Below, piece after piece: positions 8,008-19,100 of a stretch of 64,000 bases of DNA (position 1 is the first letter of the stretch; the number at the start of each line of letters is the position of its first letter). Source of the DNA: a virus; IMG/VR virus record IMGVR_UViG_3300008107_000341, positions 1-64,000 of that record; one strand, given 5' to 3'. The notes below the pieces were generated by a model. That model was not told where the DNA came from. It made no database searches and saw only the letters and a program-made list of their open reading frames with translations. A program made the position numbers and the translations under genes.

Positions 8008-11000
8008 ATGCCATTAACAAGATTAGATAATCTTATTTCTAGTAAGACTGGTAAATATCTTTATGTTTCACCTGACGACTTTAATGCTACAGATGCCTTA
8101 GATAACAGAGGTAATTCTCCTCTAAGACCATTTGTTAGTATTCAAAGAGCATTTTTAGAAGCGGCAAGATTCTCGTATCTACCTAATGTAGATAATGACA
8201 GGTTTGACCAGTTTACAATCATGCTGTCGCCTGGCAATCACTATATTGATAACCGCCCTGGTGTGGAAGATGTTTCTACTCTTCCAATTTTTCAATTTAA
8301 TCAGGCAACACAAGAGTGGGAAGCAAATACTAATGTAAGCTTCGATCTCTCAGACCCAGATAATATTCTCTACAAGTTCAATGGTCGTGATGGTGGCGCA
8401 ACCATTCCTAGAGGAACTTCTCTTGTTGGAACAGATCTTCGCAGAACACAAGTTCGTGCTTTATATGTTCCAGATCCTGCTGATCCAGATGTTCCTCGCA
8501 CAGCTCTCTTTAATGTAACGGGTGGATGCTATTTCTGGCAGTTTACCATTCTAGATGGTGATTTAGAAGCAAGTTCGCCATTATATAATGTTGGATCTCC
8601 TGTTGGTGTTGGTAAAGTATACACGCAACCTGGCAGCACTACGAATTTAGCAATTCCTGAATTCTCTCACCACAAAATGACAAACTTTGTGTTTGCCGAC
8701 AGAGAGGATCTAGGTTTACTTTACAGAAAGATTGCTCGTGTATTCAGTGATTATCAACCAGCAATTGATGACGTATATGTAGAAGGTTCAAATACTCCTG
8801 TTACCGATTCTTGGTTTAGCACCACAACCTACCAGATTGGTGATAGGGTTCTTTATGATGGAAATGCTTATATAGCTAGTGCTGTATCCACAAATATTGC
8901 TCCTGATGCAGATGAAACAAAGTGGTCTCGTCTTGTAATTCGTGGTCGTGAATTTGATTTCAGGGTTCAAGAAAATAGAATCGTTGGTCCTCTTTCTGAC
9001 GCTGTTAGATTAGATGAGGTAACAATTTTAGATTCTAACCCCGCAGGAACAGTTACTGTTAAAGTAAGAACAAAAATTAATCATGGTTTCTTCCCTGGTC
9101 AATACGTTGCAATTTCCAATAATGGATTGAATACTACACTCAATGGTGTATTCAAAGTAACTGCTATCAGTCAAACTGATCCAAAAGAATTCGAATATAA
9201 AGTTGCAACCACAGCAACTGGTTTAGGATTGATTAGCGGAACTACTTACACTGCAGTATCTTCTCCATCACTTGACACTAACGCTACCGTACAGGCGGAG
9301 GTAGATAGCGTAGAATCAGCATCTCCATACGTCTTCAACGTTTCGATTCGTTCGACATGGGGTATTTGCGGTATTTGGGCTGATGGTCGCAAGGCGACTG
9401 GTTTCAAATCCATGGTTATCGCCCAGTATACTGGTGTTTCGCTACAGAAAGACGACAGAGCATTCATTCGTTACGACGAATTCAGCAACACATGGAACCA
9501 GGCACCACTAACTGATGCGTTTGCTACAACTCCTTATCACATCAAGGGAGATGCATATTGGAAGGATGATTGGAGAAACTTCCACGTTCGTGCTTCAGAT
9601 GACTCCTTCATTCAGAACGTTTCGATCTTCGCGGTAGGTTTTGCTGATCACTTCCTGCTTGAGTCAGGTGGTGACATGTCTATCACCAACTCGAACTCAA
9701 ACTTTGGTAACACTTCGATGCACTCGAAGGGATACAAAGGTTTTGCATTCTCGCAAGATAAAGGCGGATACATCACTCATATTGTTCCACCAAAATCTCT
9801 TTCTACTCTAAAAAATATTAAGCAACAGTATTATGTTCTGGATGCTCAATTAACTAGAGCTACTTCTAATCAAAATAGATTATATTTTGGATCTGATGAT
9901 GCTCGTAGCGCAGAAGATCGCCCAGCAGCATCGATTGGTGGGTATAGAATTGGTGCAAGAAGAAATGAAAAATTATTTGTAAAACTAGATACTTCTGCTG
10001 CTAAGCAAGCAGAACTTTCTCCATCTGGGTTTAAGAGATGGGTTTCTTCTCTATCCACAATTTCTCCAACTGGTTCTAGATCTGTAGAAGATATAAGTCG
10101 TTTGTATGTAACTAGCACTGTTGGATTTGCTTCAAATGATTTTGTTAAAGTTGATAACGAATTTTTCAGAATTACTGCAGTTAATCCTTCTAGTTTAAAT
10201 GTAGTAAGAGCACAATTGTCATCTGCAGCATCTGATCATGTTAATGCATCTATTGTTACAAAATATATTCAAAACGCTGTAGCGACTACTGTTCTTAATG
10301 AAGAAGTTGATGCTACTGAGACAGTATTTGACGTTCAGAGCACTACTGGTCTTGCTCCAAATATGTTTGCTAGTATTACTAATAGTCAAACATCTATTAA
10401 TGAAACAGTTAGAATTGTAACTATTGAGGGTGCTAGTCAAATTACAGTTCAGAGGGGTCAGTTAGGAACTATTGCTGTTGCTCAACCACAGACATCTTTA
10501 GTTACTCTAACAACACTTTCAAATACATATTCTCCTGCTTCTCCTAGTGTAACAACAACTCTCACTGAGAGATATCCAAGAATTACTCCTGCATCAAATG
10601 CATCAGAAAGAGATTATAATCTTGCACAAGATGCTGCGAATCTAATTGATTCAAATAAAACATTCATTCAAGCAGAAGCATTTGGATATGTTTTACAGAA
10701 ATATCCATATCTTCAAAATATTTCTTATGTAAACCCAAATATCACTGCGGAAACTGGTAGATATCGTGATGCCAGCAATTTGATTAAAGCAAATCGCCAA
10801 GAAATTATTGATTATGCTTTCACTCAAATGCAAGTTGCATTCCCTTCATTCGTTGTTCCAAACAATGAAAATGATAAGTGTAAGCGTGATATTGGATATA
10901 TTGTAGATGCAATCGCAAACGATTTATATGATGGTGGAAATGCAAGCATCATTGAGGCAACCAAAGCATATTTTGACAATAACGGATCTTTAATTACAAA

Positions 11001-12864
11001 TGGTGTTTTGGGTGAGCAAACTCAATCGGTATTTGCTTTCAATAGAGCAAGAGATTGGGCTAAGAAAGCAATTTCAAACCTTCTAGGAAATACTTCTCTA
11101 CTTGATGTAATTAGTATCACTTCATCTGGAACAACTGTCACCGTAACGACAGGAAATCCACATAATTTAGAAGCAGGTAATAAAGTAACAGTTGGCGGTG
11201 CAACTCAAACTGCATATAATGGAAAAGTAACTGTTCTTGCTTCTGGATTAACTGCTACCCAATTTAGATACACTGCATTATCTGCTCCTTCTGCGTCACC
11301 AGCTACTGGTGCATATTATGTTTCGACTGTAACTATTGATCCATCTAATGATTCTATTGTTGCTGGTAGATATAAGGATGCGAGCAACTTAGTTAAATCA
11401 AATCGTCAAGAAATTATTGATAGAGCTGCAGCTAAAGTTGCTATTGATTTTCCTGATTTTTATTATCCAGGTGATAGTCAATCAAATGCAACTTCTCGTT
11501 TTAAGGATTCGTATCGTCTAATTCAACAAAACAGACAAGAAATTATTGATAGAGCAGCTGCCGAAATCGCTGTTCAGCATCCAGATTTTTATTATCCAAA
11601 TGATGCTCAAACTACAAGCACATCGAGATATAAAGATGCTTATCGTTTGATCCAATTAAATAGACAAGAAATTATTAATGGAGCTTATGCTCAAATTGCT
11701 ATTGATTATCCTGGATTTACAAATCCAAATCCAACAAAGTGTCAAAGAGACATTGGATATTTTATTGATGCAATTTCTCTTGATATTTCAATTGGATCTG
11801 GTAATGTTTATTCGCGCAAGTTCACTCAGCAGTATTTTACTGTTAGTGGAGCTCCAATTAGTGATGGATTACTAGGAGAAGAAACACAATCGATTGCTGC
11901 ATTTAATAAAGCTCGTGATTTGATGAAATCGGCAATCACAAATCAATTAACGGTAAAAGATTTAACTGTTACTGTAGATCCTATTACTGGTTCTAATACA
12001 AATGTAAATTCTTGTTCTAATGTTCAACTTGCAATTACTAACTTAAGCGCAATTGTTACAAATGCTATTGGTGCTGGTAGTATTTCTGGTTTACCACCTG
12101 AAAATGTAGGAACTGTTCCTGCTGGAGAAACAAAATGCAAGAGAGATATTGGCATGTTTATTGATGCTATTTCTCTTGATATTGTTCAGGGAGGTGGTAA
12201 TGTTTATGCGCGTAAATTCATTCAACAGTATTTTAATCAGGCAGGAACTGCTTGGATAACTGGCGGATTACAAGGTGAAGAAGCTCAGTCTGTAACTGCA
12301 TTTAACAAAGCAAGAGATATAATGAAACTTGCTGTAGCAAACCAGTTATATGTAAAAGATCTTTCTATTACTGCTGATCCTGCTCCTGGTTCTAATTATG
12401 GAACTTCTGGATCTAATACTGATAATAATTTAAATCCTGCTCTATGTTCAGATGTTCAAAATGCAATTACAACTTTAACTTCTATTGTTACTGCTAGAGT
12501 AACTGCTGGAAATCTTACTGGATTACCTGCAGAAACACAAGCAACCATTCCAAATGGAGAAGCTAAGTGTAAGCGCGACATTGGTTATATTGTAGATTCT
12601 ATTGCCCAAGATTTATTCTGGGGTGGAAATGAATTTACTGTTGGTGCAGTAAGAGAATATTTTACTCTAGCAGGTGTTCCTATTTCTAATGGATTAGTTA
12701 ATGAAGAGAGTCAAACAGTAGTTGCTTTTAATGCTGCAAAAGATGTTGTTAAAAAAGCAGTTACAAATCAACTTTATTCTAAAAATTTAAATCTTTCTTA
12801 TGGTCCAGCAAATGCTGGTGGATCGGGTGGCCACAGTAGAAAACTTATTTGCAATTGCTACTAG
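8008..12864 (+). CDS. Giant tail/fibre structural protein, N-terminal part (frame broken)
   Basis: ATG at 8008 (MPLTRLDNLISSKTGKYLY) is chosen because the frame upstream of it runs through the terminator and the late promoter. Residues 1-650 are a beta-rich adhesin-like region. About residues 920-1600 are repeats of two kinds: NRQEIID helical units and K-C-[KQ]-R-D-I-G units followed by [FI][IV][DE]-A-I. The frame ends at 12864 with unrelated residues after GPANAGGSGG, while similarity continues in the next frame from about 12830. One extra base near 12830 explains this; 8008-19969 is 3n+1 long, so removing one base gives a single product of about 3,986 aa. Probably a virion fibre protein. 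Confidence 0.75.
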   Translation: MPLTRLDNLISSKTGKYLYVSPDDFNATDALDNRGNSPLRPFVSIQRAFLEAARFSYLPNVDNDRFDQFTIMLSPGNHYIDNRPGVEDVSTLPIFQFNQATQEWEANTNVSFDLSDPDNILYKFNGRDGGATIPRGTSLVGTDLRRTQVRALYVPDPADPDVPRTALFNVTGGCYFWQFTILDGDLEASSPLYNVGSPVGVGKVYTQPGSTTNLAIPEFSHHKMTNFVFADREDLGLLYRKIARVFSDYQPAIDDVYVEGSNTPVTDSWFSTTTYQIGDRVLYDGNAYIASAVSTNIAPDADETKWSRLVIRGREFDFRVQENRIVGPLSDAVRLDEVTILDSNPAGTVTVKVRTKINHGFFPGQYVAISNNGLNTTLNGVFKVTAISQTDPKEFEYKVATTATGLGLISGTTYTAVSSPSLDTNATVQAEVDSVESASPYVFNVSIRSTWGICGIWADGRKATGFKSMVIAQYTGVSLQKDDRAFIRYDEFSNTWNQAPLTDAFATTPYHIKGDAYWKDDWRNFHVRASDDSFIQNVSIFAVGFADHFLLESGGDMSITNSNSNFGNTSMHSKGYKGFAFSQDKGGYITHIVPPKSLSTLKNIKQQYYVLDAQLTRATSNQNRLYFGSDDARSAEDRPAASIGGYRIGARRNEKLFVKLDTSAAKQAELSPSGFKRWVSSLSTISPTGSRSVEDISRLYVTSTVGFASNDFVKVDNEFFRITAVNPSSLNVVRAQLSSAASDHVNASIVTKYIQNAVATTVLNEEVDATETVFDVQSTTGLAPNMFASITNSQTSINETVRIVTIEGASQITVQRGQLGTIAVAQPQTSLVTLTTLSNTYSPASPSVTTTLTERYPRITPASNASERDYNLAQDAANLIDSNKTFIQAEAFGYVLQKYPYLQNISYVNPNITAETGRYRDASNLIKANRQEIIDYAFTQMQVAFPSFVVPNNENDKCKRDIGYIVDAIANDLYDGGNASIIEATKAYFDNNGSLITNGVLGEQTQSVFAFNRARDWAKKAISNLLGNTSLLDVISITSSGTTVTVTTGNPHNLEAGNKVTVGGATQTAYNGKVTVLASGLTATQFRYTALSAPSASPATGAYYVSTVTIDPSNDSIVAGRYKDASNLVKSNRQEIIDRAAAKVAIDFPDFYYPGDSQSNATSRFKDSYRLIQQNRQEIIDRAAAEIAVQHPDFYYPNDAQTTSTSRYKDAYRLIQLNRQEIINGAYAQIAIDYPGFTNPNPTKCQRDIGYFIDAISLDISIGSGNVYSRKFTQQYFTVSGAPISDGLLGEETQSIAAFNKARDLMKSAITNQLTVKDLTVTVDPITGSNTNVNSCSNVQLAITNLSAIVTNAIGAGSISGLPPENVGTVPAGETKCKRDIGMFIDAISLDIVQGGGNVYARKFIQQYFNQAGTAWITGGLQGEEAQSVTAFNKARDIMKLAVANQLYVKDLSITADPAPGSNYGTSGSNTDNNLNPALCSDVQNAITTLTSIVTARVTAGNLTGLPAETQATIPNGEAKCKRDIGYIVDSIAQDLFWGGNEFTVGAVREYFTLAGVPISNGLVNEESQTVVAFNAAKDVVKKAVTNQLYSKNLNLSYGPANAGGSGGHSRKLICNCY

Positions 12865-13110
12865 TGTTGTAGCGTCTGGAACTTTAGCAAATCTTCCTCC
12901 AGTAACTAATGGATCTTACGATTGTGCTAATGTTAGAAATAGTATAGATACATTAACTGCAATTTTAACAACTGCGTTAGCATCAGGAAATCTATCTTCT
13001 TTACCTGAAGAGAATCCAGGATCATGGAGCACAGTTAGTGAGAGTAGTAAGTGTAAGCGTGATATTGGATATATTGTAGAGGCAGTTACTTCTGATCTAC
13101 GTTTGGGTGG
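10750..13110 (+). repeat. In-protein repeat arrays (RQEII and CKRDIG units)
   Basis: Five units with K-C-[KQ]-R-D-I-G lie at about 10,876, 11,738, 12,134, 12,566 and 13,049. Four NRQEI[IV][DN] units lie at about 10,795, 11,401, 11,530 and 11,659; the last three are tandem, about 43 residues apart, each followed by PDFYYP or PGFTNP. The frameshift falls in the last inter-repeat gap. Such arrays are prone to recombination and to assembly error. Confidence 0.8.
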
Positions 13111-16100
13111 AAATGAAAATACTATCAACGCAGCAGAAGCATACTATACAGCTGTTCCTCTCAACACTGACACTGTAGACGGAAGACAAGATGGATTTAC
13201 TCTAGATTATATTGAAAATGAGAGACCAGAAACTCTAGATGCATACAACTATGTAAGAAATTTGGCTATCTCAGCAATGAGAAACCACAATACTTATATC
13301 AATAATGCTTCCACTACTTTAAATTCTCCAATCGTTACAGTTCCAAGCACAATTGGTCTTGCTATTGGAATGCGTGTTAGAAGTGTCAATGCTATTCCAA
13401 CAGGTCCTTCTGATACAGTATCATTTACTTCTACTATTCCAGATACAGCATACATCAAAAAAATTGGTGATGGTCAAAATGGATTGGCATCGAATCAAAT
13501 AGAATTAGGAAGACTAGGAAGCAGATTTGATGATGGAGAAACTGTAAGTGCTCAGGGAACATCGTCTACTGTAAAATTATACGTTGAATTAAATCAAGGA
13601 TCTTGGGCAACAACAATTGCTCCTTCAACCGATAGCGCAGTTATTCAAGATTATAATTACACGGCTGCTGGCGATCCTTCAACTGGATCTCCAGGAGGAG
13701 AGTGCGCTACTGTTGCTAATTCAATTGTTAATTATTTCAATATTATTTCAACAATTATCAACAATGGTGTTGGTGTTGTTCCTAGAGTTGCTTCTTCTCT
13801 TAACACAGCATCCCTCGCTCAAAGAGGATCTCTATTCACTTTAACTGAATATGATAGCAATGGAAATCCAACATCAAACCCCCACCAGTTAGAAACTGGA
13901 ACTCCAGTAAGACTTGTTCCATCTCCTAGACCAGGAACTAATCCAGACAAGAGACTGGTTAGACTTCCAAAAGGATTTGATACAAATACTATTTACTATG
14001 TAATTGCTCCTGGCAGAAGAACAGATCCTTTTGATTATTCTAATTCTATCGGATTTAATGGCGCAAATCAGCAAACATTGATGCTTGCTACTAGTGAAGA
14101 GAATGCTGCCGCAGGTATTTACATTTATTCTTCCGAGACTGATAGTGTAGATCCAGATGTAAATATTGATGTTTATCAGTATGTTCTAGATCTTAAGTAT
14201 GATCTACATCAATATGAAACTAAAATTGCTAATAATAGCAGCACCGAATTTGAAACCACTAGACCACATATTTTTGACAAACCAGCTGATGGAGTTGAAC
14301 CTCAGTTAGTGTTCTTTAGAGTTGGAAGTGATATTATTGGATCATCGTTGCCTACTCTATCTTCTAATTTTGGTGGAACTGTTATTTCAGAAAAGCAACA
14401 GTATTATGTTCGTTATGTAAGTTCCAGAAGATTTACGATTCACCAAACATTTACTGATGCTAGAGATAATATTAATCCTGTAACTTTCCAACCAGGAAGC
14501 ACCGCAGTATTCTACGCATTTGCTAGCAAGAGAAGATCTCCTCTCAAATATGATCCTGTTGTAGGTGGTGCAAATGATGGTTGCTGGTATTTAAACACCT
14601 TAACTGCAGGAAATGAAATTGTTCCTAGATTGAAGTTCAGTGATTATGCAGGAAGAATTAGAACAACTGATACTTACTTTGAACGTATTGAAGATAATAG
14701 AACGGAAGATGATCGTGTATATAGATTCCGTTATGTAATTCCTAAGAATCTTAAAACCGTTCGTGATCCTCTACGTGGATTTGTGTTTAAGATTAGAACA
14801 GATGAAAAGAGAAGATTGCTCCCCCAGAAAATATTACTGAAACCAACTGCATCTGGTTCTTCACTTGCCACAATTAATGCTCCTGTCACTGGTGAAAGAC
14901 TAGGTTTAACTGTATCTGAACTATACAGTCAAACTGGTAAAGATTCTACTTACGATCCAGGTCCTCAGGGTAATCCTAAGAGAATCGAAACAGATTCTAA
15001 GATTTCTTTCACAGTTCAATCTGCCAGAAAGAGAACTATTCAAAATAGAGATTATTTAGAATTAACTGTATTTGATATTGGTGTAGATGCCGAAGCATAT
15101 AAGACTAAACTCTTCACAACGGTTAAAATTTCTGCTCCTGAGGGTGGAGATGGATCCTTTATTGAAAGTATTCCAAATTCTAATAACACAAATAAAATTA
15201 CTTGGGATGGTAATAGCAAGGGAACTGCATATGTTCACGCATATTTTTCTTATGAAAACGATTACTACATGATTCTTAAGGATCTCACTGGTAATTCTGA
15301 AATTAAGTATGATAGTAATACAGTTACTACCTTTACTCAAGGATCTGTAACTGCTACTTTACTTGATCAACCAAATGGCGGAAGATCTGACATTTCTAAT
15401 TTCCTTTATGTTGTGGAAGGAGCAAACGTTTACACTATGACTCCTGGCGACACTTTAAATGATGATCAAGGAGTGTCGTATACAATTGCTGAAGTAGAAG
15501 ATTCTTCTGAACTTGAAAGCACTTTCTACATTTTTGATATTGATACTATCCGTAGAAGAATTGCTGGTCAACAAGATGGTGTGTATTATCTCACATGTTT
15601 ACGTGGAGATATTAGACCTTTCCCAACTGGTTCTGGTGTTGGTGAAAACTTCAGAAACTTCAGATTCTCTCAACCAGTATCTAAGTTATATCCAGAATTC
15701 TATAAGAACGACCCAGAATGGTATAAGGGAATAAGTGCAGCAACTGCCACGTTACTTGATCCACCACCAACAATTTCTGCGGCAGACAACTATATCCATG
15801 GTTTAGTTACGGTTAATGATTCCAAAGGATCTGTAACTAGAGAAACCGTTCTTGATTTTGTTGCTGATCCTGGAACAGGAAATTATACATATTCTGGAAA
15901 TAATACAATTCAAGCTCAACCAGGATCAGCTTCTGCTGGATCTGAAGGCAGATTGATTCCTATTTCTGGCGATTCTCCATATCCAACAGAAGGAAAACTT
16001 ATTGCGCGTTCTGGCAACCATACCTTTGAATACCTTGGTTTCGGTCCTGGTAACTACTCAACTGGTTTCCCTGCGCGTCAGGAAGTGGTCTTAACTGATG

Positions 16101-19100
16101 TTCAAGACTTCTATGCTCAAGCTAAGCGTGAAGACGCTGGTATCGTCTTCTACACGGGTCTGAACTCCAATGGTGACCTCTACATTGGTAATCGCAAGAT
16201 CAATGCTATTACTGGTGAAGAAACATTCCTAGAAAGAGCGGCATTAGTTGAATCTGAGGATGAAGGAGATAGTATTGGCAATCTTGTAACTACTTTTGAT
16301 ACTCCAGTTACATTTAATCAAATCATCACAATTAATGGTGGTGATGGATCTGATGAAAGTTTCTTCAATTCTCCAGTTGTAATTAATAATGCAACTTCTT
16401 TCGGAACGGTAGAAAATTATCCTTCACTTAAGATTGTTACTGGAGAAGGAACTCCTGTTGGATTTGATCAGTATTTAGAATATAATACTGTTGGTCAAAG
16501 AACAGGTGATATCGTCATTCATCAAAACAGAATTACTGCAGCTGTATTTGATTTCAATCCAAGAGGAACACAAGATTATACTATTAGAACTTCCATATCA
16601 AATATCACTCCAGATTTTAACAATACATTTGGGCAAACTACAGGATTTACTTCTCAAATTTTAGCAACTAATTTTGGAACTAGAGATCCGTTGAAGTCAG
16701 GTGATATGCTATTGAAGGGAGATCAAACTTCCTTTACTGGATCGTTAGGTTGGATATATGCTAATGATTACATTGCTATAACTAACAGATCTGATGGTCA
16801 AACAACACCTCAAGTTGTAGGTATTCAGGGTAATGCTACTGGAACATTTGCTAGAATTAACTGGAATACTGGTATTAATAATGGTTCTCTAAGTATTAAT
16901 AGTTCTACTCAAATTAGAATTACTAATGCTACTGGAACATTAGCAGTTACAAATGGTGTTTGGAATATTGTTCCAGGAAGTTTTAACGCTTCTAACAATT
17001 ATATTGATGTTATTCTGAACTCTAATCTTTCTGTGTATCCAGTTAATCTTAATAATGGTAAAGGATACCCAGTTGATCAAGTAGCACAACCAAATATTGC
17101 AATCGCTCGTTCGTCTTCTCAATTTAAGGAGTGGGGTGTTCTAGGTGCAGAAGCAATTAGAACAGAAACTTCTTCGATTGGAAATTACAAGTTAGGTATT
17201 AATACCGTTGCTCGTTCTCCACATTCTGCATATCTGACAGCATTTGTTTCTCCAGAAACAACGCCAAGAGCAAATCTTGATGTTGTCGGTAATGCATTTA
17301 TCAGTGGTAAGGCAATTAATTCTTATTTAACTGAGCAAACATCTACGAAGACAGAAACTAATTTAGACAATGCTTTGGTTGTTGGTGGCAATAGTTTGAG
17401 TCTAAATGGTCCTGCTACATTCCGTGTTCAGACAACGAATAATGGTAGAGTAGGAATTAATACTTCTCTAGTTGATGTCGTAAATCCATCCAACGTTCTT
17501 GATAGAAATTTTGTAGTTGTAGGTAATGCTAGAATTACTTCAGATTTTGAATTAACAGGTGACCTTCAAGTTAATGGTGGTGATTTAACTACAACTTCTC
17601 CATCTTTCAATTTATTAAATACTTCTTCTCCAGACATTTTAAACTTTGCTGGTGGTGCAGAAATATTTAATATTGGTCACACGACAACTGGAGCTCAAAC
17701 AATTAATGTCGGCAATGCTGCTTCATCTAGTTATATTCAAGTTGGTAACGTTGCTACAGAATCTGTTTTCAGAATTCATAGAAATTCATTAAACGCAATT
17801 GTTGATATTGCTTCCGTTGCTGATACTGTTGGTAATAGTTGTGAAGTTCAAATTGGCGGAGCATGGAACAATACTGCTAGCTTCACTGAAATACGCACCA
17901 GACAAACATTAATTGCTGGAGAATTAGAATTTGGAACTAGGTATGCTTCTGGAACTAGTCAGTCTAGAATTTTCACTCAGACTAGAGTTCTGAATGCATT
18001 TGATGGTGATCAAACCAATACAGTTAATCTTGCTACTAATGCAACTACCTTCAACCTCGGATCTCTTGGTGGTAATACTACCATTAGAAATACTCTTAAT
18101 GTTCTTGCAAGTGAAAACGTTAATGGTAATATTAGACTGAATGGTGGATTAAATGCAGGTATTGGTAGAATAATTGATACTCAAGGTGTTGCACAATGGG
18201 GAGGAACTTCGTTCTTGGTTGCTGGTGGTCAAATTGCTGGTATTGATACTATTACAAATACTGGCGGAACAAATAGAAATCCTGGAACATATAGTTTCAT
18301 TCCAGCAACAGGTGGAACTGGAACGGGTGCTACATTTACTATTAGCATTGCTAACGATAAAACTCTTAATATTGATATTGTTAGCCCTGGATCTGGATAT
18401 ACTGATAATGACCTATTAATAATTACTGCTGCACAAATTGGTGGTGGAACTGGTGCTGGCAATCTTACATTCCAAGTAAATGGTGTAAATGCTGGTGGAT
18501 CTAGCTATTATCTACCAATTTCTACTCCTGGTGTGTTTGATTTCAGAGTTGGTGATCTTATTCTCATAGATCGTGGTGATGCAGCAACACCAGATAGTGT
18601 TGTTGTTTCTGGTGGTGGAAGCATTACTGGATTAAGAAATCAAGCAAACAGTGAGATTGTTCGTGTTACTGGATTAACAAACTTAAGTAATCCAAATGAT
18701 CCAGAAGGTTTCCGAGTTCAAGTTATTCGTGGTCAGGAAGGAACACAGGTAAGAACAGATCACCCACAAGGTTGTGTGCTTGCTAAATTAATTAAACAAA
18801 CAAATGCAAGTTATATTACAGGATCTGATCTTAATAATGATGGAGTTTTAGATACACCTGTGACGGGTATTTCAAATTCCTCTGTCAATGTTAATATTGG
18901 TGTTGCTGAATTTGGTGGAGTTCTTACTACCAGAGACTTCTTGAGATTATCTGGTTCAGAAATCGTTGGTATTGCTAGAACGGTATCCACTGATATTCAA
19001 GTTCTTGAAGTTAACGATGGATCTTTAACACCCGCTACAGTATTCAAAGTAGAATCTACTACTGGTAATACAATTATTGGTGGTAATCTTGGGGTTGGAA

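Noticed and set aside
11678-11875. Plus-strand 65-codon frame inside the giant gene
   Set aside because: An out-of-frame shadow of the repeat region, Leu-rich by frame shift.
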